Assembly (NCBI GenBank): GCA_028873975.1
Contig: JAPPMO010000037.1
Coordinates: 271 to 64,270, forward strand
Reading direction: 5' to 3'
Length of the DNA stretch: 64,000 nt
Source: Chloroflexota bacterium
Lineage (GTDB): Bacteria; Chloroflexota; Anaerolineae; Aggregatilineales; Phototrophicaceae
A program made the position numbers and the translations under genes. Every line of letters starts with the position of its first letter. Position 1 is the stretch's first letter. Positions 16,961 to 25,916 of the stretch are shown here, piece by piece. The notes under the pieces were generated by a model. The model saw only the letters and a program-made list of their open reading frames with translations. It searched no databases and was not told the DNA's origin.

Positions 16961-18265
16961 ATGCCAAGCATACTACAATGTATCGATTGCGGGGGACAAT
17001 ACCCAATCGACCGAGTCATCTACGACTGCGAGGCTTGCGGGGGCTTGCTTGATGTTCGGCATGACTTTCGCGAATCCGCCGCGGAATTGACCCAAGCTTT
17101 CTTTGACAGCAGGCTGGGAACGCTCGAAGCGCCTTACAATAGCGGCGTATGGCGCTTCAAGGAATTGATCTATCCCGGCGTCGACGACGCGCGCATCGTC
17201 AGCCGCGCGGAAGGCAACACCAACCTCTACCACTTGCCGCGGGTCGCCTCGTATATCGGCGTCGATACGCTGTATCTCAAGCACGAAGGCGAGAATCCTA
17301 CCGGGTCCTTTAAGGACCGCGGCATGACAACCGGGGTGACCCAAGCCAAGATTCTCGGCATGGATCGCGTAGCTTGCGCCTCGACCGGCAACACCTCCGC
17401 ATCCATGGCCTCTTACGCCGCGCGCGCCGGGATGCAGGGCATCGTGTTTCTGCAGAATCAGCAGATCGCCCTGGGAAAGCTGGCGCAAGGCATCGCCTAT
17501 GGGGCGACCTGTTTACAGATCAATGCCGATTTCGACCGCAATATGGCGCTCGTCCGCGAAGTCGCGGAGCGCTTGCGGATCTATATCCTAAACTCTGTGA
17601 ATCCCTTTCGGCTCGAAGGGCAGAAGTCCATCATGTTTGAGACATTGCAGCAGTTGCGCTGGCAAGTCCCTGACTGGATCGTCGTTCCCGGCGGCAATTT
17701 GGGCAACAGTTCCGCCTTCGGCAAGGCACTCTTGGAAATGCTGGAGATCGGCTTGATCGACCGGATGCCGCGTCTGGCTATCATTCAAGCCGAAGGGGCA
17801 AATCCTTTATACCGGCATTTCGCCAAGGGATTCGGGGATTTCCAGCCGGTGAAGGCGCAAACCATCGCCACCGCGATTAAAATCGGCAATCCCGTAAACC
17901 TGCAAAAGGCAATCCGCACGCTGGAATGGACGAGCGGCGTCGTGGAGCAAGTTAGCGACCAGCAAATCATGGATGCCAAAGCCATCGTTGACGGGGTCGG
18001 CATCGGCTGCGAACCTGCCTCCGCCTGCTCCGTCGCCGGCGCCAGGAAGCTGGTTGAGAAAGGCTTCATATCCTCCGGAGACACCGTGGTCGGCGTCTTG
18101 ACCGGTCATGTGCTCAAAGACCCGGAAGCAACCATGGGCTACCATGCCAACAAGCTGGATAGGATAGTTCCCGCCTATCAAAACGCGACCTTGCAAGCTG
18201 AAGATGACCTTCGGCAGATCGTCGCCTTGCTCAAAGACCGGGCTAAAACGGGTTTGCCTCGCTAG
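16961..18265 (+). CDS. thrC: Threonine synthase
   Basis: 434 residues. It converts O-phosphohomoserine to threonine using PLP. The N-terminus has a zinc-ribbon-like pair of CxxC motifs (CIDCGGQ and CEACGG), typical of one ThrC class. The PLP lysine is in ENPTGSFKDRGMT, and the phosphate-binding Gly-rich loop is VVPGGNLGNSSAFGKAL. It ends 12 nt from the convergent end of metB. Together with thrB this gives the last two steps of threonine synthesis; hom is not in the window. Confidence 0.95.
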   Translation: MPSILQCIDCGGQYPIDRVIYDCEACGGLLDVRHDFRESAAELTQAFFDSRLGTLEAPYNSGVWRFKELIYPGVDDARIVSRAEGNTNLYHLPRVASYIGVDTLYLKHEGENPTGSFKDRGMTTGVTQAKILGMDRVACASTGNTSASMASYAARAGMQGIVFLQNQQIALGKLAQGIAYGATCLQINADFDRNMALVREVAERLRIYILNSVNPFRLEGQKSIMFETLQQLRWQVPDWIVVPGGNLGNSSAFGKALLEMLEIGLIDRMPRLAIIQAEGANPLYRHFAKGFGDFQPVKAQTIATAIKIGNPVNLQKAIRTLEWTSGVVEQVSDQQIMDAKAIVDGVGIGCEPASACSVAGARKLVEKGFISSGDTVVGVLTGHVLKDPEATMGYHANKLDRIVPAYQNATLQAEDDLRQIVALLKDRAKTGLPR

Positions 18266-18277
18266 CCAAGTACCTTG

Positions 18278-19528
18278 CTAACTGCCGCCTTTCAAGCGCG
18301 GCGCTGCGGGTACTTTGGACAGCGACTGATCGAGGTCGGCTATGATATCTTCGGCGTCTTCGATGCCCAGCGCGAGCCGAACGAGATTGTCCTCGATGCC
18401 AATCGCTCGCCGTTCCTCGGCGCTCAGGTCGTAATAGCTCACATACGCGGGCTGCTCGATCAGGCTTTCCGTGCCGCCCAGGCTTGGCGCGATATACGGT
18501 ATTCGCAAGCGATCAATGAAGCCGCTAGCGTCGTCCAAGCCGCCCGCTATCTGAAAACTCACCACCCCGCCAAATCCGCTCATTTGCCTCTTGGCAATCT
18601 CGTGATCGGGATGAGAGGCCAATCCGGGATAGAACACGCGCTTGATCCTCGGATGCCGCTCCAGAAAGCGCGCTGTCTCAAGCGCAGTTTCATTTTGATG
18701 CCGCACACGTACCGCAAGTGTCTTCAAGCCGCGCTCGATCAGAAAAGCTTGATGAGGGTCAATCACGTTGCCGAGTACGCCACGGGCGTCCTTCAGGGCT
18801 TTGATCCGCGCCTCGCTGCCGACGATAACGCCGGCCAGCACATCGTTATGACCGCCGAAATACTTGGTCGCGCTATGCAGGACAAAATCGACGCCGTATT
18901 CCAGCGGCCGCAAGTTGACTGGCGTGGCAAAAGTCGTATCCAATAGAGTCATCGCCCGGTATCGCTTGCCAATCGCCACCAGCCGATCCAGGTCCGCTAC
19001 GCGCAAATATGGGTTGGTAGGGGTTTCAGTAAAAATGAAACGCGTCTTCCTGGGAACGATGGCGGCTTCCAGCGCTTCATAATCCCCCATAGGAACGACA
19101 GTCGTATTGACGCCAAACTTCTTTAGCGTTGTATCGCAAAACTGCCGCGTCCGGCGATAACAATCATCTGTCATGATGATATGGGTATCCGGACGAAGCA
19201 CAGTCAGAAAGAGCGACGTAACAGCCGACATGCCCGAGGGATAAATGGCCGCGTCTTCAGCGCCTTCCAGCTCGGCAATGCGGTTCTCCACCGACCAGAC
19301 GGTCGGATTGCCATACCGCCCGTACTCTTCGCGATCCAGTTCGCCGCCATATACCTTCGCGTCGAGAAACTCGATCAGCTGTCTCGTATTCTCAAATGTA
19401 TAGGTGGCGGACTGTACAATGGGCGTAGTAAGAGAATGGAAGCCCTTCACCCGCGGCGCGCCTCCGTGCACGGATTGTGTGCTGGCGCCCTTAAAACTCG
19501 CTAAACTTTGCTCACTCGATGATTTCAT
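18278..19528 (-). CDS. metB: Cystathionine gamma-synthase-type Cys/Met metabolism PLP enzyme
   Basis: 416 residues of the transsulfuration fold-type I family. Visible: YGRYGNPTVWSVENRIAELE, the PLP-lysine motif VLHSATKYFGGHNDVLAG, and SLGGTESLIEQPA. Control by a SAM-I riboswitch and the neighbouring thrB (making O-phosphohomoserine) argue for methionine biosynthesis, hence gamma-synthase rather than lyase; sequence alone cannot exclude methionine gamma-lyase or O-acyl-homoserine sulfhydrylase. The start ATG at 19528 has GAGG 7 nt upstream and lies 18 nt after the riboswitch terminator. Confidence 0.9.
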   Translation of the reverse strand: MKSSSEQSLASFKGASTQSVHGGAPRVKGFHSLTTPIVQSATYTFENTRQLIEFLDAKVYGGELDREEYGRYGNPTVWSVENRIAELEGAEDAAIYPSGMSAVTSLFLTVLRPDTHIIMTDDCYRRTRQFCDTTLKKFGVNTTVVPMGDYEALEAAIVPRKTRFIFTETPTNPYLRVADLDRLVAIGKRYRAMTLLDTTFATPVNLRPLEYGVDFVLHSATKYFGGHNDVLAGVIVGSEARIKALKDARGVLGNVIDPHQAFLIERGLKTLAVRVRHQNETALETARFLERHPRIKRVFYPGLASHPDHEIAKRQMSGFGGVVSFQIAGGLDDASGFIDRLRIPYIAPSLGGTESLIEQPAYVSYYDLSAEERRAIGIEDNLVRLALGIEDAEDIIADLDQSLSKVPAAPRLKGGS

Positions 19529-19546
19529 CGTCTTGCCTCGCCCAAT

Positions 19547-19586
19547 GAAAAAAGCCCAAACAGCGGCTAGTTACGCCAGTTTGGGC
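19547..19586 (-). terminator. Intrinsic terminator of the SAM-I riboswitch
   Basis: Minus strand: the stem GCCCAAAC / GTTTGGGC closes over a loop containing TGGCGTAACTAGCCGCT (itself able to extend the stem) and is followed by TTTTTTC. It lies between the aptamer and the metB SD, so SAM binding would stop transcription before metB. Confidence 0.88.
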
Positions 19587-19654
19587 TTCCGTTACTTGAC
19601 AAAAACAGTGACTGCGGCGCAGTCTACGGAATAACCTGCATGCATCGCAGGCGT

Positions 19655-19762
19655 TTACCCTCATCTTCCAGAACAATCTGCCGAATTTAGCACCTTCCCA
19701 TTGCCATCTGGGGGTTGCTGTGGCTTCGTAGAGTCGGTCTCTCCACCACCTCTGGATAAGCG
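19655..19762 (-). promoter_or_regulatory. SAM-I (S-box) riboswitch aptamer
   Basis: Minus strand shows the S-box blocks in order: CTTATCCAGAGGTGGTGGAG, GACCG, GAAGCCACAGCAACC, AAGGTGCTAAATTC and the closing GATGAG, which pairs with CTTATC to form P1. It is followed by a terminator and then metB. SAM binding should lower metB expression. The match to the family consensus is direct and strong. Confidence 0.93.
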
Positions 19763-19794
19763 TAAAACTTAGTCTTCAATTGTTAACAGTAGGG

Positions 19795-19823
19795 ATCATA
19801 ACACATAGGCGCTCCGGCTGCAA
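19795..19823 (-). promoter_or_regulatory. Promoter upstream of the SAM riboswitch
   Basis: Minus strand TTGCAG, 17-bp spacer, TATGAT. The -10 is 5/6 and the -35 keeps TTG. The predicted start falls near 19788, 25-30 nt before P1 of the aptamer. Confidence 0.65.
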
Positions 19824-19904
19824 TAGCTCGGTAAAGTGATAGTGTATCCTTTTCGGGCGACCTCGATCAGTTTCTCGGCTGCGAACATAACAGAACCTCG
19901 GATC

Positions 19905-20296
19905 TCAGTCTTCAAAACCATAATCATTAAAGTTCAGCGTGCGGCTGTTTTCGCTGATTGCGCGCACGGTAGCGTCGTCAAAACCATCGCCGCGCGCGCC
20001 CTCGATTTCGACCGTGACGCCGACAGCCGCGCCGGGTATAGAGGCCAGCCGCGCGATGATCTCGTCCGCGATCTGGCTGAGGTCGCGCATGGCGCGCTGG
20101 GGATCGACCAGCACCGAGCCGTAGTAGCGCGTTTTGGGCTTGGGCGGCGCTGGTGTAACGTCCGGATTATCGACTGTCGTGACGACGGGCGCCGCCCCGT
20201 CGTTGACGGGCAGCGATATGGAATCCGGGTGTTCTGCGGCGCGTTCCGCGTCAATCTGCGCGCGGGCGACCTCCGGCTGCACGATCAGCGCATGCG
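19905..20296 (-). pseudogene. C-terminal fragment of a DUF499-type ATPase
   Basis: About 125-130 residues. The stretch TRYYGSVLVDPQRAMRDLSQ, then IADEIIARL, VTVEIEGARGDGFDD, VRAISENSRTLNF and a GFED end resembles, as I recall it, the C-terminal domain of large DUF499 AAA+ proteins. These are encoded beside DUF1156 DNA methylases in defence-associated clusters. The family is near 1000 residues; everything N-terminal is missing. The frame meets TAA at about 20305 and the plus-strand permease fragment begins at the same place, so this is a recombination junction. The C-terminus looks native. Identification is from memory and not searched. Confidence 0.62.
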
Positions 20297-20856
20297 CCGG
20301 TTACGCTTTTGGTAAGAAGCAGTTCCCTGGCCGGACGATCTTCTTCTGGATGATCTTGATGACGATGATGCTGCCGCGCCAGATCTATATCATCCCCTTG
20401 TTTGTGCTGATGAAAAATTTCGGCTGGTTTAACAGCTACCAAGGGATGATTGCGCCGTATCTCGTCTATCCCTTTGGTATCTTCCTGATGCGGCAGTATA
20501 TGCAGTCCATCCCCGACGAGCTGCTGGAGGCGGGCAAGATGGATGGCGCCAGCGAATTACAGCTATTCTATCACGTGGTCTTGCCGCTTAGCCGGCCCGC
20601 CATCGGCGCTATCGCTATTTTCGCTTTCATGGCCGGCTGGAATGATTATCTATGGCAGTTGGTGATGGCGACGGACGAGCTGTGGCTGACGCTGCCGGTG
20701 GGCGTGGCCAAGCTGACTGCATCGGGCGTAGGCAGCATAGACATTGGCGTTGGCATGGCGGGCGCGACCTTCGCCTTCGTCCCGATGCTGCTGATTTTCC
20801 TGCTATTCCAGAATTACTTTATCAAAGGCATTACCGTCGGCGCGCTCAAAGGCTAG
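20291..20856 (+). pseudogene. Truncated carbohydrate ABC transporter permease (MalG type)
   Basis: About 188 residues of homology, from AGYAFGKKQFPGRTIFFWMI to the end (NYFIKGITVGALKG). The EAA loop that docks on the ATPase is intact (EAGKMDGASELQLFYHVVLP), and four membrane segments remain. Full-length members have about 270-300 residues, so the first ~90 are missing; the upstream plus frame there is antisense to the DUF499 fragment. No partner permease, binding protein or ATPase is adjacent. It is unlikely to function unless an internal ATG (near 20350) yields a partial protein. Confidence 0.8.
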
Positions 20857-20957
20857 GCAATGACTTCCGCATCGCCTTGCCCGGGGTGGCGCGCGTGAAC
20901 GATCTGTCGCCGACCGGGTTTTGCGCTTATGCGCCCGATAGACCATGTTAAGCGAAA

Positions 20958-21761
20958 ATGTTGATGACAGTCCCGGACTTTGCCGCATCCTTCTTGACCT
21001 TCCGCATTGACTGGAGCTTGAAATCGAGCCTCACGGCATCGCATAAGCCGCCCTTCACGCTTAACAACGCGCGGATTCAAATCGAATCCAGTTGCAAAAT
21101 CAGCGATCGCCTCAGCGGCGCGACGCAGACCTTTGTGCTGGGCGCGTCCTGCAAGACCGAGCATGTCGGCGTCGACCGGGATCTGTGGACGGCGCCCAAC
21201 GCCGATTTCTGCATTATCCTGTCGACGGAATCTTTCCTGATACTCAAAAGCTGGGAGCGCAACAACCTAGGCGTGATACGCTACCCCGCGTCTTTGGGCT
21301 TGCAGCCCGAGCGCCAGTCTGGGCGTGTCAGCGATACCTACGAGCGCGTCAGCATCCATTGGCGGCGCCTGCCAGCGCGGCGGCTGGACAGCGCCGAAGC
21401 GATTATCGGGGCGATGCTGGCGGGCGAGCGGCTGGTTGGGCGCTGCGCCTTTAACTTGGGCGGGCTTTATGACATCGAGATGGACTTTCCCATCAAGACG
21501 ATGAACGCCAACGAGCGCGAGTGGATTTATCAGACGGACACGGGACCTGTCTTGTTCCCCGATTTGAGCGCGGATTGCGACAGTTGGATCGACAGCTTCC
21601 ATTTGGCCTATGTCGCTTTCAACCGCGCGGACTGGGCTGAGTTCATCTTGCAAGCGCCCACAGCGCTGAGCGAGGGCATCTCGGTGAATCACTATTCGCG
21701 AACGGCGGGAATGAATACCCGCAACACTATTTTTCAGGCTCTGTATGAGAACGACGAGTGA
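20958..21761 (+). CDS. Hypothetical protein in the decayed catabolic island
   Basis: 267 residues, not recognised. It has no signal peptide or membrane segment. The middle shows alternating hydrophobic strands (ADFCIILSTESFLILKSWER, LVGRCAFNLGGLYDIEMDFP) and a Trp/Tyr-rich C-terminal third (DSWIDSFHLAYVAFNRADWA), suggesting a mixed beta fold. The SD is weak. It follows the truncated permease by about 100 bp and precedes an FAD oxidoreductase, so it may belong to the same sugar or polyol/amine catabolic set, but nothing in the sequence fixes a role. Confidence 0.6.
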   Translation: MLMTVPDFAASFLTFRIDWSLKSSLTASHKPPFTLNNARIQIESSCKISDRLSGATQTFVLGASCKTEHVGVDRDLWTAPNADFCIILSTESFLILKSWERNNLGVIRYPASLGLQPERQSGRVSDTYERVSIHWRRLPARRLDSAEAIIGAMLAGERLVGRCAFNLGGLYDIEMDFPIKTMNANEREWIYQTDTGPVLFPDLSADCDSWIDSFHLAYVAFNRADWAEFILQAPTALSEGISVNHYSRTAGMNTRNTIFQALYENDE

Positions 21762-21824
21762 CAGCGCCCTTTCCTGGCACTGCGATCTGGGATGTCGCGA
21801 GGCATATCCGGGGACGGCATCGGC

Positions 21825-23030
21825 ATGAACGCGCCCAGATTCGTCATTGTTGGCGGCGGCGTTATCGGTTTAAGCGCCGCCTATCACCTGGCGCGGAGCG
21901 GCGCCGGCCGCGTGATCCTGCTGGAGCAGGGGGCTGTCGGCGCCGGCTCGAGCTCGCGCGCCGGCGGCATCATCACCGGGCACCTGTGGAGCCAGACAGG
22001 CGTCGCCGCGCGCAAGATCAGCTTGCGTCTCTTTCACGAGCTGTCTGAGGAGCTTGGCGCCTACGGCTATCAGTATCAGGCGGTGGGCTGTCTGAATCTG
22101 TTTTCGCCGGCGGCTTGGGCCGAGCGAGAGCGATTATTTCCACTGTATGACGCAGTCCAGACGCCTTACGAGATCATCGACGCCGACGAGATTCGCCAAC
22201 GCTGGCCGCTTTTGACGCCTGAAGATGACACGGTCGGACTCTTCGACCCGCTGGGCGGCTACAGCGAGCCGGATGACTACCTCCCAGCGCTGGCGCAAAG
22301 ATGCCGCGATCTGGGCGTCGACATCCGTGAGGGCGTCACTGTCAGCGATTTCGTGAAGGAGCGGGAACGGGTCACAGGCGTCCGTGTCGCTGACGGCGAA
22401 CTGCTGGAGGCGGACCAGGTCATCTCAACTGTGCATAGCTGGACCAATCGCCTGCTGGCTCAGGCGGGGCATCCGCTGCCAATCAAATCCTTTGTGCATC
22501 AGCGCTACCTGACCGCGCCACTGACCAAAGCCGCCAAACTGCCAGCGGTGAACGCCAATCCCTATGAGGCTTATCTGCGCCCTGCCAAAGGCAATCGCAT
22601 TCTGGTCGGCGGAGAAACAGCCGACCGACCCGAGTTTGGGACGCCTTCCCTCGACTTTGACATGGACCAGCTTCGCTCGCCGAGCGGCTTCAGTGATTGC
22701 CTGCGCGACAAGGTCCAACCGCTGCTGACCGTCCTCAAGCGGCAGCGCTTCACTGAGGAACGGGTGGGGTTAATCTCCTTTACCATGGACGGCGAACCGA
22801 TAGTGGGGGCAGCGCCGGAATTGCCGGGTCTGCTGCTCGGCGCATCTTTTCATTCGGGCGGTTTCGCCTACAATCCGGTCGTCGGCAAGCTGCTGGCGGA
22901 GTTGGCGACAGTGGGCGAAACCGAGCTGAATATCGAAGCCTTTTCGCCAGCCCGCTTCTGCGCTGCGGCGACGGATGCCTATTTGAACTTGAGTCTGCGG
23001 CAGAAAGACTCATTTCCACGCCGGCACTGA
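21825..23030 (+). CDS. FAD-dependent oxidoreductase (DAO / glycine-oxidase type)
   Basis: 401 residues from ATG 21825, placed just before the FAD-binding strand; the frame opens 11 codons earlier without support. N-terminal dinucleotide fold VIVGGGVIGLSAAYHLARSG, then GSSSRAGGIITGH, and a C-terminal GLLLGASFHSGGFAYNPVVG that closes over FAD in this family. Members oxidise amino or N-methyl groups of D-amino acids, sarcosine, glycine or related substrates; the specific substrate is not evident. It appears intact, unlike its neighbours. Confidence 0.85.
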   Translation: MNAPRFVIVGGGVIGLSAAYHLARSGAGRVILLEQGAVGAGSSSRAGGIITGHLWSQTGVAARKISLRLFHELSEELGAYGYQYQAVGCLNLFSPAAWAERERLFPLYDAVQTPYEIIDADEIRQRWPLLTPEDDTVGLFDPLGGYSEPDDYLPALAQRCRDLGVDIREGVTVSDFVKERERVTGVRVADGELLEADQVISTVHSWTNRLLAQAGHPLPIKSFVHQRYLTAPLTKAAKLPAVNANPYEAYLRPAKGNRILVGGETADRPEFGTPSLDFDMDQLRSPSGFSDCLRDKVQPLLTVLKRQRFTEERVGLISFTMDGEPIVGAAPELPGLLLGASFHSGGFAYNPVVGKLLAELATVGETELNIEAFSPARFCAAATDAYLNLSLRQKDSFPRRH

Positions 23031-23042
23031 TCGGGAGAGACT

Positions 23043-23750
23043 TTGATGCAATATCGTCAACTGGGGAACACGGAATTGCGCCTCTCGGAGTTGTCGCTGG
23101 GCACGGTTGCGCTGGGCATGCCCTACGGCGTGGGCGAGGAGGCGCGTGGCGCAGGGGCTGTGCCGCCGCCGACTGACAGTGAGGCAGTCGCCCTCATCCA
23201 CCATGCCATCGACCGCGGACTCAACTTTTTTGATACGGCGCGTGCCTACGGCCGCAGCGAAGAGCTGCTGGGCAAAGCGCTGCGGGATCGCCGGCACAGG
23301 GTACTGGTGGCGACGAAGATCGCTTGCCGCTACAATGACGGTGGCGCCTTGCCCCGACGCGAACTGACTGAACAAATGGCGGGGTCGCTGCACACCAGTT
23401 TGCGTCTACTGGGCACGGATCATGTCGACCTCTTGCTATTGCACAGCGCCTCAAACGATTTGCTGGAAAACAGCGATGCCATCGCGCTGCTGAAGCGCTT
23501 CCAGGCGCAGGGCAAAGCGCGCTGCAAGTCGCCTTCAACATTCTGGATCAGCGCATGGCCGCTGAGGTTTTGCCTTGCGCTAAAGCCGCTGGCACAGGCG
23601 AAATCCCGCGCAGTCAAGCGTGCCTCCGCCGCGCTTTCACCGCCGTTGACTGTCCAATCGGCAGCTCTAAAGTTCATCTTGGCACATGAGTCCATCGCCA
23701 CCGCCTTGGTCGGCGTCCGCGATATCGCCGAGCTGGAAACGTGCTTCTAG
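23043..23750 (+). pseudogene. Aldo/keto reductase, broken by deletions and a frameshift
   Basis: The 5' part is a normal AKR: YRQLGNTELRLSELSLGTVA, then FFDTARAYGRSEELLG (catalytic Asp/Tyr), LVATKI and DHVDLLLLHSAS. After FQAQGKAR about 40 residues are lost. A stretch that should read ALQVAFNILDQRMAAEV appears only in another frame (about 23517-23567), and the original frame resumes at SAALKFILAHESIATALVGV. The C-terminal ~40 residues are also missing. At 235 residues versus the usual ~310, with the cofactor-binding barrel strands lost, it is probably not functional. Confidence 0.8.
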
Positions 23751-23768
23751 GCGGCTCGCCAACACAGT

Positions 23769-24452
23769 GTGCGGATAGGCGTCTTGATCGATATCAATAC
23801 CGGCATGAACCGTACCGGACTGCGGCCGGGATTCGCGGTCGTCGAGTTGGCGCAAGCTGTCAACCAGTGCGAGGGACTGCGCTTCCTGGGACTGATGACT
23901 TGGGAGGGCCATACCCTGGCGCTCGCCGATCCCGAGGCGCGCGCGTGGGCGACCACGGCCGCAATCAAGCAGTTGGTGGCCATGGCTGAGGCCTGCCGAG
24001 CGGCCGGGCTGGAGGTGACCATCGTGAGCGGCGGCGGCAGCGGTACCTACAAGACGACGCCCTTCATCAAGGGCATGACCGAGATTCAAGCCGGGGGCGC
24101 CATATTCTGCGATGTCATTTATCGGAGTTGGGGCGTGGAAACCACACCCTGCCTTTTCGTCCGGACTATCGTCAGCAGTCGGCCCGCCCCCGATCGCATC
24201 GTTATCGACGCCGGTTTCAAAACGCTGCCTGTCTGGCACGCCCAGCCCAGTTGCGCCAAATTGGAAGCTGTCATGAGCCATGTTACATCGGCGGAGCACG
24301 GCATCATAACACTGGAGCGAGCCGATGAACGAGTCAAGGTAGGCGATTTGCTTGACTTCATCGTGGGTTATACCGACAGCACGATCATCTTGCACCGGAA
24401 GCTGTATGGCATCCGCCGAGGCCTGGTAGAAGTCGAGTTGGATGTGATATAG
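23769..24452 (+). pseudogene. D-threonine-aldolase-like gene, N-terminal third missing
   Basis: 227 residues in the same frame as the preceding AKR remnant, separated by its TAG. It contains the later part of a fold-type III barrel (LIDINTGMNRTGLRPG, VSGGGSGTYKTTPFIKGMTE) and the C-terminal beta domain (EHGIITLERADERVKVGD). The PLP-lysine region (first ~130 residues) is absent, and the metal-site HxD of D-threonine aldolase reads YTD. A deletion seems to have removed the 3' end of the AKR gene and the 5' end of this one. It starts at a GTG if translated. Confidence 0.75.
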
Positions 24453-24581
24453 CGCTGCGCAGCCCTGCGCGTCCCCCGCCGATAACGTTTGAAGCGATTG
24501 CCCTCATCTCGTTATCTATTCACAAACTATTGTGCTATGCTTGTTAATAACAAGTGCCGAGATCGGGAGGATTTCCAGATC

Positions 24582-25892
24582 ATGAACACTTCTGCTTTCC
24601 GCGTAGTGGGTGGAAAGCCCTTGCGCGGCGCGGTGCAAGTGCAAAGGGCGAAGAACGCGATCCTCGGGATGATTGCGGCTTCCATCGTCGTCGAAGAAGG
24701 CGAGACTGTATTGCACGGCGTCCCCAACATTGAAGACGTACAGCGCGCCTTTGAGCTTTTGCGCGCGATTGGCGCGGCTGTCGATCACGACCAACTGAAC
24801 GGGACTGTCCATATCGACGCCTCGCGCGTGACTACCGGCATCCTCCCGGAAGAAGTTGCCTCCCGGTTTCGCGGCTCTGTTCTTTTTCTGGCGCCGCTGC
24901 AGATTCGCCTCGGTTACGTAGAATTGCCGGGCAGCGGCGGTTGCGATATCGGCACGCGCAAGCTCGACTTTCATCATCGCGGGTTCGCGCGCCTTGGCGC
25001 AAGGGTTCAATACTTCGAGGACGGTCGCACAGTGATTGATCTCGAGAACCGTCGCTTCACCGGTACGTCGCTCTATCTTGACTTGCCTAGCCACACCGGT
25101 ACCGAGAATCTCATGCTCGCCGCGGCCCTGGCTGACGGACAGACCATTCTGGAAAACGCATCGGTCGAACCCGAAGTGCTCGACTTTGGCAATTTTCTGA
25201 TCGGGATGGGCGCCGACATACGCGGCTTGGGCAGTCATACGCTCCTGATCAATGGCGTTGAACAACTCCGAGCCATCGAATATACCCCGATGCCCGATCG
25301 CCTGGTGGCGGGAACAGTCATGGCGGCCACTGCCATAACCGGGGGCGATGTCACGATTCGCGATGTCGAACCTGATCACCTGCGTATTGTCATCGCGAAG
25401 CTGGAACAGATGGGAGTAGGGATTGAAGTTGACGGCAAGGCGATTCGCGTTTTTCGCCCGCAGAATCGGGACCTGAATCCGATCAATATCCAGACGGACT
25501 TCTACCCCGGTTTCCCGACGGATCTACAACCCTGCTTTGCGGCTTTGTCCAGCGTGGCCAGAGGCACGAGCTATATCCGAGAACGCATATTCGACAGCCG
25601 CTACGATTACGTGGACGCGCTGCTGCAAATGGGGGCTGATATCATTATCAGTCAGAACGATGTCTGCATCATCAAGGGGGTCAACAAGCTGCGGCCCGCG
25701 CGTATCAGGGCGGAAAGCATCCGCGCAGGAGCCACCGTCCTGATGGCTACCCTCGCCGCTGCCGGTGAAAGCGTCATCGAAAACGTCTATCAAATCGACC
25801 GCGGATACGAAGACATCGAGTATCTGCTGAATCAACTCGGCGCTGATATCACCCGCATCGAAACCCAGCCCGCCCCGGTCATCGCCTGGTGA
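24582..25892 (+). CDS. murA: UDP-N-acetylglucosamine 1-carboxyvinyltransferase
   Basis: 436 residues. It transfers enolpyruvate from PEP to UDP-GlcNAc, the first committed step of peptidoglycan synthesis. ATG 24582 is chosen over an upstream in-frame start at 24489 because GGGAGG lies about 10 nt before it and the conserved N-terminus begins there. Visible: the substrate-site AKNAILGMIAAS and the catalytic loop LPGSGGCDIGTRKLDFH, whose Cys corresponds to Cys115 of E. coli MurA, the fosfomycin target. Its presence implies the organism makes peptidoglycan. It converges on leuB with 24 nt between. Confidence 0.93.
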   Translation: MNTSAFRVVGGKPLRGAVQVQRAKNAILGMIAASIVVEEGETVLHGVPNIEDVQRAFELLRAIGAAVDHDQLNGTVHIDASRVTTGILPEEVASRFRGSVLFLAPLQIRLGYVELPGSGGCDIGTRKLDFHHRGFARLGARVQYFEDGRTVIDLENRRFTGTSLYLDLPSHTGTENLMLAAALADGQTILENASVEPEVLDFGNFLIGMGADIRGLGSHTLLINGVEQLRAIEYTPMPDRLVAGTVMAATAITGGDVTIRDVEPDHLRIVIAKLEQMGVGIEVDGKAIRVFRPQNRDLNPINIQTDFYPGFPTDLQPCFAALSSVARGTSYIRERIFDSRYDYVDALLQMGADIIISQNDVCIIKGVNKLRPARIRAESIRAGATVLMATLAAAGESVIENVYQIDRGYEDIEYLLNQLGADITRIETQPAPVIAW

Positions 25893-25916
25893 AATCAGAC
25901 GCCGGCAGCGCGCGAA

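Noticed and set aside
20134..20290. N-terminal extension of the permease ORF from 20134
   Set aside because: This part is antisense to the DUF499-type fragment and has no membrane segment or permease similarity.
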